5,342 bases of DNA from Candidatus Atribacteria bacterium (GTDB taxonomy: Bacteria; Atribacterota; Phoenicimicrobiia; Phoenicimicrobiales; Stramentimicrobiaceae). Under the pieces are notes generated by a model, which made no database searches, had not been told where the DNA came from, and was given only the letters and a program-made list of their open reading frames with translations. Below are positions 1 to 5,342 of this stretch, piece by piece (within the stretch, counting starts at the first letter, position 1; every line of letters begins with the position of its first letter). Position numbers and translations under genes: made by a program. The DNA is taken from assembly GCA_016934875.1 (NCBI GenBank), contig JAFGSC010000146.1, forward strand, positions 1 to 5,342, given 5' to 3'.

Positions 1-743
1 CAGGTAAGGCGGATTATGCAATCTTACCTGTTGAGAACTCCCAAACGGGAGGAATCAATCATGTCCATGATTTATTGTTGAGTGAAAACTTATTTGCTGT
101 TGGCGAAATCATTTTAAGGATTGAACATTGTTTAATTTCGAATGAAAAAGTACGATTAGAAGAAATTGAAAAAATCTATTCACATCCCCAGGCATTGGCT
201 CAATGTGAAAATTATTTATCAAGAAGATTTCCAAGTTGTCAGGTCATTCCAGTATACGATACTGCAGGGAGCATAAAGCAGATCAAAGAAACTAAAGAGG
301 AAAAGGCTGCCGGGATTGCCAGCCGAAGGGCTGCAAGTTTATACGGGATGAAAATTATCGAAAGAGGTATTGAAGATAATCCATTTAATTTTACTCGTTT
401 TTTGGTTCTTAGTCCGGAGATCGCGCAGAATATGAAAAACAACAAAACGTCCATTATTTTTGCAGTCATTAGCGTTCCCGGTGCTATCTATCGGTGTTTA
501 AAAGAGTTTGCAACCCGTGATATTAATCTAAGCAGATTGGAGTCAAGGCCTAGCAGACGAGAACCATGGGAGTATGTTTTTTATATGGACTTTGAGAGTG
601 GCTTGCAAGAAAAGGTTACCCAGGAAGCTTTGAATGCACTGAAAGAATGCACGACTTTTGTTAAGATTATCGGGACATATCAAACGAATTCAAGCGTCCT
701 GAGCTATGCCAAGAAACACCTTCAGGAAATATCCAAGCAATAA
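1..743 (+). CDS. pheA: Prephenate dehydratase, C-terminal part (5' end outside window)
   Basis: Prephenate dehydratase converts prephenate to phenylpyruvate, the committed step of phenylalanine synthesis, in the cytoplasm. The reading frame is open from base 3 to the TAA at 741-743 and gives 246 visible residues with no start, so the gene enters from the left; a TTG at 75 lies inside the conserved domain and is not the start. Visible motifs, in fragment numbering, are PVENSQTGGINH (9-20), SHPQALAQC (60-68), DTAGSIKQ (86-93) and the catalytic TRF (131-133). From about residue 149 an ACT domain follows, with PGAI and ESRP (180-183), the family's phenylalanine-binding motifs, so feedback inhibition by Phe is expected. 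Monofunctional enzymes are about 280 residues, so about 35 are missing, or more if a chorismate mutase domain is fused upstream; the window cannot decide this. No frameshift is seen. The next gene, glnS, is 221 bases away with its own promoter. Confidence 0.95.
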   Translation, partial: GKADYAILPVENSQTGGINHVHDLLLSENLFAVGEIILRIEHCLISNEKVRLEEIEKIYSHPQALAQCENYLSRRFPSCQVIPVYDTAGSIKQIKETKEEKAAGIASRRAASLYGMKIIERGIEDNPFNFTRFLVLSPEIAQNMKNNKTSIIFAVISVPGAIYRCLKEFATRDINLSRLESRPSRREPWEYVFYMDFESGLQEKVTQEALNALKECTTFVKIIGTYQTNSSVLSYAKKHLQEISKQ

Positions 744-755
744 AAAATAAGGAAT

Positions 756-787
756 AGAATAAGAAAAGACTATTGATATCTTATTCT
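756..787 (+). terminator. Weak hairpin after pheA, possible terminator
   Basis: Arms 756-764 and 779-787 are perfectly complementary (9 bp, with GAATAAGA opposite TCTTATTC) around a 14-nt loop, 12 bases after the pheA stop. The stem is AT-rich and the following T-rich stretch (TTTCATTT) is interrupted. It is in the right place to end pheA transcription but is a poor match to a strong intrinsic terminator. Confidence 0.3.
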
Positions 788-869
788 TTCATTTACCAAA
801 GAACAAAGAAATCATTTTATGGAATAGATTTTTTTTGCTAAATGGTATAATATAAAAGACTATCAATAT
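764..869 (+). repeat. Pair of 16-nt imperfect direct repeats flanking the glnS promoter
   Basis: AAAAGACTATTGATAT at 764-779 and AAAAGACTATCAATAT at 854-869 match at 14 of 16 positions, 90 bases apart. The first copy spans the loop of the hairpin after pheA; the second covers the predicted glnS transcription start. The pair could be regulator binding sites or a remnant of local duplication; AT-rich chance similarity cannot be excluded. Confidence 0.35.
843..851 (+). promoter_or_regulatory. Extended -10 promoter for glnS
   Basis: TGGTATAAT is a perfect TATAAT (846-851) preceded by the TGn extension, which in sigma-A-type promoters can compensate for a poor -35. No good -35 is visible at the usual distance (823-828 reads AATAGA). 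Transcription would start near 857-859, giving a leader of about 107 nt before the glnS ATG. The position directly upstream of a structured leader and a strong ribosome binding site supports the call. Confidence 0.6.
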
Positions 870-912
870 AATGCAATGAGACATTGATGGCCAGCAGGTA
901 TGCATTGCATTA
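869..912 (+). promoter_or_regulatory. Long-range hairpin in the glnS leader
   Basis: TAATGCAATG (869-878) and CATTGCATTA (903-912) are perfect reverse complements, forming a 10-bp stem around a 24-nt loop that contains TGGCCA. It begins about 10 nt after the predicted transcription start and ends about 35 nt before the Shine-Dalgarno site. It is followed by A-rich sequence, so it is not an intrinsic terminator. It could be an RNA stabiliser, a leader regulatory element, or a DNA operator with inverted half-sites about three helical turns apart. No known riboswitch or T-box signature is recognised. Confidence 0.4.
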
Positions 913-947
913 AAACATAAAAAATGTCATGGTAAGGGAAAAAGAGT

Positions 948-953
948 AAGGAG
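948..953 (+). promoter_or_regulatory. Ribosome binding site of glnS
   Basis: AAGGAG lies 11 nt before the ATG at 965. The spacing is slightly long, but no better start codon lies nearby, and the conserved synthetase fold begins about 36 residues into the frame, so the site supports 965 as the start. Confidence 0.75.
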
Positions 954-964
954 AAGACGGGTCA

Positions 965-2701
965 ATGGAGAACAAAGAAAATCAAGGTAATCCAGGGTGT
1001 GAAAACAAGGAATCAATCAATTTCATCCAATCGATCATTGATAAGGATAAAGAGAATAATAAGTATGGTGGGCGTGTTCATTTGAGGTTTCCGCCGGAAC
1101 CTAATGGTTATTTGCATATTGGACATGCTAAATCCATTTGCTTAAATTTTGGTCTGGCTGAAAAAAATGGTGGTTTGTGTAATCTTCGTTTTGATGATAC
1201 AAATCCTTCTAAAGAGGATATAGAGTTCATTGAATCCATTGTTCGAGATGTTCGTTGGTTGGGATTTGATTGGGAAGATCGACTCTATTATGCATCAGAT
1301 TATTTTGAAAGAATGTACCAGGATGCCTTAACACTTGTTCGAAAAGGTAAAGCCTATGTCTGCGACTTAAATCCAGATGAGATCAGGGAATATCGTGGTA
1401 CTTTTACTAAACCTGGGATTGAAAGTCCCTATCGAAATAGATCAGTTGATGAAAGTCTTTCTTTATTTCAGAGAATGAGGGATGGAGATTTCGAGGATGG
1501 TTCCCGTGTTTTGAGAGCAAAAATAGATATGAGCTCTCCCAATTTAAATATGCGAGACCCTGTTTTATATCGAATTTTAAAAAAAACTCACCATCGGACT
1601 AAGGATCAGTGGTGCATTTATCCCATGTATGATTATGCCCATCCGCTAGAAGACTATTATGAGGGAATTACCCATTCTGTTTGTACTTTGGAATTTGAAG
1701 ACCATCGCCCCTTGTATGATTGGATACTTACGAATCTATATTCTTCTGGGCTTCCCCAACAGATTGAGTTTGCCAGGTTAAACCTGACGAATACTGTAAT
1801 GAGCAAGAGAAAGTTGCGTTTTTTGGTTGAAGAGGGCTATGTAAATGGATGGGATGATCCTCGTTTGCCCACGATCTCTGGATTACGCAGAAGGGGTTAT
1901 ACTGCACGGGCAATCAGAAATTTTTGTGATAGGATTGGTGTTGCAAAGACGAATAGCATTGTGGATATTCGTTTTTTGGAGCATTGCATCAGCGAAGATT
2001 TAAATCAAAGCGCGCAAAGAATCATGGCAGTACTGAATCCTCTCAAGTTGATCATTGATAATTACCCGGAGAATTTAACTGAAGAGCTTGAAGGTGAAAA
2101 TAATCCTGAGGATTCAAATGCCGGAACCAGAAAAATTCCATTTTCTAGAGTACTGTACATTGAGAAGGAAGATTTTCAGGAAGTTCCCCCAAATAAGTAT
2201 TTTCGCCTGGCGCCTGAGAGGGAAGTAAGATTGAAAAATGCCTATATTATCCAATGCAAAGAGTTTGTAAAAGACGAAAATACGGGTGAAATTAAAGAAG
2301 TTCATTGCACTTATGATCCCGAAACAAAAAGTGGTCAGCCTGGAGCTAAAAGAAAAGTAAAAGGGACTTTACATTGGGTTTCAGCCAGCCATGCTTTAAC
2401 TGCCGAGGTGAGGCTGTATAATCACCTCTTATTGGATGATACAGTTGAGCAACAGGCTGAGGAAGAAAATAACGATTTTATTGGCAAGTTTAATACAAAA
2501 TCATTAGAAATATTAAAGGGCTGTCTTGTAGAATCGACATTGAAAAATGCCCCTGTTGGGAATCATTATCAATTTATTCGCAAAGGGTATTTTTGCGTCG
2601 ATCCTGATTCTAATAAAGGAAGATTGATCTTCAATCAAATTGTATCTTTGCGGGACAGTTGGGAGAAGATAGAAAAGCTAAACCAGGACAACAGTCGTTA
2701 G
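965..2701 (+). CDS. glnS: Glutaminyl-tRNA synthetase (GlnRS)
   Basis: This enzyme charges tRNA-Gln with glutamine using ATP in the cytoplasm (class I synthetase). The 578-residue product is complete and close to the roughly 550 residues of bacterial GlnRS, with a polar N-terminal extension of about 35 residues. The catalytic Rossmann domain carries [13 protein letters not shown] (44-56) with the HIGH signature at 51-54, and the KMSKS equivalent VMSKRKL (278-284). The stretch [19 protein letters not shown] (295-313) is typical of GlnRS. The C-terminal beta-barrel anticodon-binding part includes FFRLAPGRE-like [10 protein letters not shown] (411-420), [11 protein letters not shown] (448-457) and [12 protein letters not shown] (467-478), and the end [10 protein letters not shown]...[11 protein letters not shown] matches the family. 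These GlnRS-specific blocks separate it from glutamyl-tRNA synthetase. The ATG at 965 has an AAGGAG site, and a promoter and structured leader lie upstream. A glycosyltransferase follows after 31 nt, probably on the same transcript. Its presence implies that the cell can make Gln-tRNA directly; whether GatCAB is also present cannot be seen. Confidence 0.98.
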   Translation: MENKENQGNPGCENKESINFIQSIIDKDKENNKYGGRVHLRFPPEPNGYLHIGHAKSICLNFGLAEKNGGLCNLRFDDTNPSKEDIEFIESIVRDVRWLGFDWEDRLYYASDYFERMYQDALTLVRKGKAYVCDLNPDEIREYRGTFTKPGIESPYRNRSVDESLSLFQRMRDGDFEDGSRVLRAKIDMSSPNLNMRDPVLYRILKKTHHRTKDQWCIYPMYDYAHPLEDYYEGITHSVCTLEFEDHRPLYDWILTNLYSSGLPQQIEFARLNLTNTVMSKRKLRFLVEEGYVNGWDDPRLPTISGLRRRGYTARAIRNFCDRIGVAKTNSIVDIRFLEHCISEDLNQSAQRIMAVLNPLKLIIDNYPENLTEELEGENNPEDSNAGTRKIPFSRVLYIEKEDFQEVPPNKYFRLAPEREVRLKNAYIIQCKEFVKDENTGEIKEVHCTYDPETKSGQPGAKRKVKGTLHWVSASHALTAEVRLYNHLLLDDTVEQQAEEENNDFIGKFNTKSLEILKGCLVESTLKNAPVGNHYQFIRKGYFCVDPDSNKGRLIFNQIVSLRDSWEKIEKLNQDNSR

Positions 2702-2732
2702 TTTTAATAAATTAAAAAACTTTGGGTATTCA

Positions 2733-3902
2733 ATGAAAATCGCTTTTTTTACGAATTGCTATAAACCTTTGATTAATGGAGTCGTAAGCAGTATCGTATC
2801 TTTGAAAGAAGCCTATGAAAGAAAAGGTCATCAAACATATATTTTTGCACCAAAAGTAGAGGGGTATCAGGATCAGGAGGAAAATGTATTCCGTTACCAT
2901 TCTATCAATTTGACCAGTAAAGTTAAATACCCAATTGCTATTCCTTTATCTTTAAGAGCGACGAAAGTGATCCATGAGTTTAAGCCTGATATTGTACATA
3001 TTCACCATCCTTTTGTGCTAAGCTTGCCAGCAATTATGTATGGTGCAAGGTTAAAAATTCCGAAAGTGCTTACAATTCATACACAGTACGAACGATATGC
3101 TTATTATATCTCACCCATTCCGCAGGTGATTACCAATGAAGCGATCAGGAGAATGATTATTAATCTTGCAGCGAAGGTTGATGTAATCACCACACCTTCA
3201 CTGTCGATGAAAAATCTTATTTCACAATACGGGGTCAAAAAAGAAGTGAAAGTTGTTCCCAATGCTGTCAATTTGGATTATTTCCAGAATAGAGATGATC
3301 AACAATGCAGAAGGCTGATGCAACAATTGGATTTAAAGGAAGATGATATTGTCATGCTATATGTTGGAAGAATTTCCTTTGAAAAAAATGTAGACAAAAT
3401 TATTAAAGCTTTGGCAATCATTAAGGCTGAAAATGTCGACAATGTTAAATTAGTCATGGTAGGAGAGGGAACAGCAATGAATCAGATCCGTAGTCTGGTA
3501 AATTCTTTGGAATTATCAAAGATGACCAGATTCGTAGGAGCAGTGAATAATGATATGGTTAGATATTATTATCAAATATCGGATATTTTTACTTTTGCTT
3601 CTACTTCCGAGACCTTTGGTATTGTAATCATTGAAGCTTTTGCATCCAGCTTGCCCATTTTAGCGATTAAGGCACCTGGAGTGATTGATATTGTAACGGA
3701 TGGGGTAGATGGGTTATTAAGCGAGGATGATGTAACACAATTTGCAGAACGTTTAAAGGTTCTCATCAAGAATAAGGATTTAAGAAATAAGCTTGCCAGT
3801 GGTGCATTGAATACAGCCAAGCATTATAGTATTGATCATATTTCTGATCAGATGATCCATATATATCAGGATCTCATAAAGAATTCAAAGAGTAATGTAT
3901 AA
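2733..3902 (+). CDS. GT4-family glycosyltransferase, probably a diacylglycerol glucosyltransferase-like glucolipid synthase
   Basis: The 389-residue protein is a complete GT-B fold, GT4 retaining glycosyltransferase that transfers a sugar from a nucleotide-sugar donor. The N-terminal acceptor domain starts with MKIAFFTNCYKPLINGVVSS (1-20, glycine loop) and contains HIHHPF (89-94) and HTQYE (116-120). The C-terminal donor domain contains VGRISFEKN (211-219, with the usual donor-phosphate Arg213 and Lys218) and the EX7E motif at Glu293 and Glu301 in SETFGIVIIEAFA. There is no signal peptide or membrane helix, so it is probably a peripheral enzyme on the inner face of the membrane. The N-terminal pattern and HTQYE resemble 1,2-diacylglycerol 3-alpha-glucosyltransferases of Gram-positive bacteria, but a cell-wall or polysaccharide role is possible; the acceptor is inference. 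The start at 2733 precedes the conserved first strand directly, yet only TTTGGG lies upstream instead of a good Shine-Dalgarno site. It is 31 nt after glnS with no terminator between, so co-transcription is likely. Confidence 0.85.
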   Translation: MKIAFFTNCYKPLINGVVSSIVSLKEAYERKGHQTYIFAPKVEGYQDQEENVFRYHSINLTSKVKYPIAIPLSLRATKVIHEFKPDIVHIHHPFVLSLPAIMYGARLKIPKVLTIHTQYERYAYYISPIPQVITNEAIRRMIINLAAKVDVITTPSLSMKNLISQYGVKKEVKVVPNAVNLDYFQNRDDQQCRRLMQQLDLKEDDIVMLYVGRISFEKNVDKIIKALAIIKAENVDNVKLVMVGEGTAMNQIRSLVNSLELSKMTRFVGAVNNDMVRYYYQISDIFTFASTSETFGIVIIEAFASSLPILAIKAPGVIDIVTDGVDGLLSEDDVTQFAERLKVLIKNKDLRNKLASGALNTAKHYSIDHISDQMIHIYQDLIKNSKSNV

Positions 3903-3992
3903 ACAATCACTTTTTTTGGATCATTCACATTGGATTAGCAACATAATATTCATTTTTTAGTACGGTGATGCTCATCGTCGATCGATCATTCA
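3903..3992. other. Spacer upstream of msrAB promoter with short repeats and a palindrome
   Basis: The 9-base word GATCATTCA occurs at 3919-3927 and again at 3984-3992, both times followed by a CATT/ATTAG-like tail. The second copy directly abuts the TTGACA -35 and is preceded by the 8-base palindrome TCGATCGA (3978-3985). A 7-bp hairpin with two wobble pairs can form at 3963-3979 without a T tract. These could be operator half-sites or chance in AT-rich DNA. No gene is visible here. Confidence 0.3.
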
Positions 3993-4021
3993 TTGACATT
4001 AGAATTGTATAAAATCATACT
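3993..4021 (+). promoter_or_regulatory. Likely sigma-A-type promoter for msrAB
   Basis: A consensus -35 TTGACA (3993-3998) is followed after exactly 17 nt by CATACT (4016-4021), which matches four of six -10 positions. Transcription would start near 4028, about 60 nt before the msrAB ATG at 4087. A TATAAA inside the spacer (4008-4013) is only 9 nt from the TTGACA and is less likely to pair with it. Supported by sequence and position only. Confidence 0.5.
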
Positions 4022-4073
4022 AGAAAAATTGGGTCAAAGATGAACTGCTTATAGTGAACAATATGATCATAAG

Positions 4074-4079
4074 AAAGGA
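4074..4079 (+). promoter_or_regulatory. Ribosome binding site deciding the msrAB start
   Basis: AAAGGA lies 7 nt before ATG 4087 and 10 nt before ATG 4090. The same frame is open to a GTG at 4054, but that codon has no Shine-Dalgarno site. The site therefore favours 4087 (or 4090), which shortens the protein by 11 or 12 residues. Confidence 0.65.
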
Positions 4080-4086
4080 TGTGGTG

Positions 4087-5220
4087 ATGATGAATAAACA
4101 TAGACAAAAGTATAGTCAACGAGTCGCTAAAACAAAAAGGTTTTTACAAATACATTGGAAAAGCCAGTCAAGGTTGTTTTTTTTGATACTATTGCTAGTT
4201 TTTTTTAGTTTTTCTTCCTTTGGAGAGGAAACAGGAGATATTGCCACATTTGCTGGTGGCTGTTTCTGGTGTATCGAGGCTGCATTTGAAAAAGCAGAGG
4301 GTGTTTTAGAGGCAATTTCTGGTTACACGGGAGGAGATATCCAAAATCCTACCTATGCCGAAGTTTCAACAGGTAAAACTGGTCATTATGAGGCTGTAGA
4401 AGTTAAGTTCGATCCATCAATGATCACCTACGAAGAGCTATTGAACATTTTTTGGAAAAATATTGATCCTACAGATCCAACTGGGCAGTTTGCTGATCGG
4501 GGAAGCCAATATCAAACAGCCATTTTCTATCACAACGATGAACAAAAAATTTTAGCTGAACGATCAAAAGAGGAACTACAAAATTCTGGTAAGTTTCAGG
4601 AAGAAATTACTACGAAGATCTTAAAAGCCAAGGAATTTTATCCAGCTGAAGAGTATCATCAAAATTATTATCAAAAGAATGTCCAATCTTATGAGTTATA
4701 TTCTATGGGTTCAGGTAGAGCGAGTTATATTGAAGATCAATGGGGAGGAAAAGTTGTGGAAAGAACATGGGATCTAAATTATATAAAACCTTCACAAGAA
4801 GAATTAAAGGAAATTTTAACACCTTTACAGTATCAGGTAACCCAGGAAAATGGAACCGAAAGTCCCTTTCAGAATGAATATTGGAATCATAAAGAAGAAG
4901 GCATCTATGTAGATATTGTTTCGGGAGAACCTCTTTTCAGTTCCACTGATAAGTTTGATTCCGGAACAGGCTGGCCAAGTTTTAAAAAACCAATTGATGA
5001 AAAGTATCTTATAGAAAAAGTGGATAACAGCTTCTTTATGACCAGGACAGAAGTAAGAAGTCGATTTGCAGATTCTCATCTAGGTCATGTCTTTAATGAT
5101 GGACCACAGCCTACTGGATTACGTTATTGCATTAATTCAGCAGCCTTGCGCTTTATACCAAAGGAAAATATGGAGAAAGAAGGTTATGGTCAGCACTTAA
5201 TTCTGTTTGAAGCTGAATAG
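4087..5220 (+). CDS. msrAB: Exported bifunctional peptide methionine sulfoxide reductase MsrA-MsrB
   Basis: The fusion repairs oxidised methionine in proteins: MsrA reduces the S-sulfoxide and MsrB the R-sulfoxide. With the start at 4087 it has 377 residues. Residues 1-29 are strongly basic (nine Lys/Arg), followed by a hydrophobic segment, about 30-45 ([16 protein letters not shown]), then EE. This is a signal peptide or membrane anchor without a lipobox, so the enzyme probably acts outside the cytoplasm. MsrA starts at about 51, with GGCFWC giving catalytic Cys59 and a second Cys62, then Glu64, and extends to about 210. MsrB (about 243-370) has [26 protein letters not shown] and [11 protein letters not shown] with catalytic Cys348. 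The four zinc cysteines of zinc-type MsrB are replaced (Asp276, Ser279, Ser325, Ala328). The usual resolving cysteine in SGCGWPSF is Thr294. Only three cysteines exist in the whole protein. It has its own promoter upstream and appears to be a single-gene unit. Confidence 0.93.
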   Translation: MMNKHRQKYSQRVAKTKRFLQIHWKSQSRLFFLILLLVFFSFSSFGEETGDIATFAGGCFWCIEAAFEKAEGVLEAISGYTGGDIQNPTYAEVSTGKTGHYEAVEVKFDPSMITYEELLNIFWKNIDPTDPTGQFADRGSQYQTAIFYHNDEQKILAERSKEELQNSGKFQEEITTKILKAKEFYPAEEYHQNYYQKNVQSYELYSMGSGRASYIEDQWGGKVVERTWDLNYIKPSQEELKEILTPLQYQVTQENGTESPFQNEYWNHKEEGIYVDIVSGEPLFSSTDKFDSGTGWPSFKKPIDEKYLIEKVDNSFFMTRTEVRSRFADSHLGHVFNDGPQPTGLRYCINSAALRFIPKENMEKEGYGQHLILFEAE

Positions 5221-5342
5221 TATGATGTTCGGTAACCTGGTTATTTATGAAATATGGGTTTGTAGATTGGAATGACCGGTGGTATTCTTTCTTAAAATGG
5301 TACTCATCTTTCATAAAAGAGACCTGTACAAATAAAGCATGA
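5221..5342. other. Downstream of msrAB: no gene, short imperfect tandem repeat
   Basis: No coding region is supported in this tail. An imperfect tandem repeat is visible: 5280-5297 and 5298-5318 both begin TGGTA, share a TTTC core and end in TAAAA. The short odd-length palindrome TAACCTGGTTA (5233-5243) is too tight to be a terminator, and no T-tract hairpin follows msrAB. An ATG at 5339 reaches the window edge and cannot be judged. Confidence 0.35.

Noticed and set aside
75..77. TTG at 75 as start of pheA
   Set aside because: Conserved prephenate dehydratase sequence (PVENSQTGGINH) continues in frame upstream to the window edge, so the codon is internal.
744..964. T-box riboswitch before glnS
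   Set aside because: The AGGGTGGNACCGCG-like T-box core is absent, there is no terminator hairpin with a T tract, and the leader of about 107 nt is too short for a standard T-box.
1728..2305. Minus-strand open frames inside glnS (also 239-469, 3572-3820 and 4825-5079)
   Set aside because: All lie opposite well-conserved genes, have no recognisable domains or ribosome binding sites, and are explained as shadows.
3887..3915. Terminator after the glycosyltransferase
   Set aside because: AAAGAGT can pair with ACTTTTT next to a run of seven T, but the stem is only 7 bp, contains a G-U pair, has a 15-nt loop and overlaps the coding end; too weak to call.
3963..3980. Hairpin CGGTGATG/CATCGTCG as terminator
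   Set aside because: It needs two wobble pairs and no T tract follows; the T run lies before it on the + strand, and on the - strand it would be followed by A residues.
4054..4086. GTG at 4054 as start of msrAB
   Set aside because: It has no Shine-Dalgarno site, while AAAGGA at 4074-4079 is ideally spaced for ATG 4087; the extra 11 residues add no recognisable feature.
1..5342. Mobile element, CRISPR array, defence or toxin-antitoxin system
   Set aside because: No transposase, integrase, regularly spaced repeats, terminal inverted repeats or defence-related domains are visible, and the genes are intact housekeeping or common accessory families.

Overview
The window is AT-rich and tightly packed. 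It carries four genes, all on the + strand: the 3' part of a prephenate dehydratase gene (pheA), a complete glutaminyl-tRNA synthetase gene (glnS), a GT4-family glycosyltransferase gene, and a fused peptide methionine sulfoxide reductase gene (msrAB). Purine-rich Shine-Dalgarno sites, A/T-rich codons, short gaps and the resemblance of the MsrB half to Bacillus-type MsrB suggest a low-GC Firmicute, probably clostridial. This is an inference from style and families; nothing in the window fixes the genus.

Layout. Bases 1-743 are the end of pheA, which ends phenylalanine biosynthesis with its ACT sensor domain. Bases 744-964 hold a weak hairpin after pheA, an extended -10 promoter, and a leader of about 107 nt for glnS with a perfect 10-bp long-range hairpin but no recognisable T-box. 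glnS (965-2701) is followed after only 31 nt by the glycosyltransferase (2733-3902), so the two are probably co-transcribed. Bases 3903-4053 and the first bases after them hold a likely sigma-A-type promoter (consensus TTGACA -35) for msrAB, preceded by short repeats and a palindrome. msrAB runs to 5220; its best start is 4087, not the upstream GTG at 4054. The last 122 bases contain no gene that I can support.

The genes do not form one pathway. PheA and GlnS are amino-acid and translation housekeeping functions. The glycosyltransferase most resembles membrane glucolipid synthases. MsrAB has an N-terminal export signal or anchor and probably repairs oxidised methionine outside the cytoplasm. 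I found no phage, transposon, CRISPR, toxin-antitoxin or defence genes and no convincing undescribed system. The most useful leads are the exported MsrAB with only three cysteines and no canonical MsrB resolving cysteine, and the structured leader of glnS.
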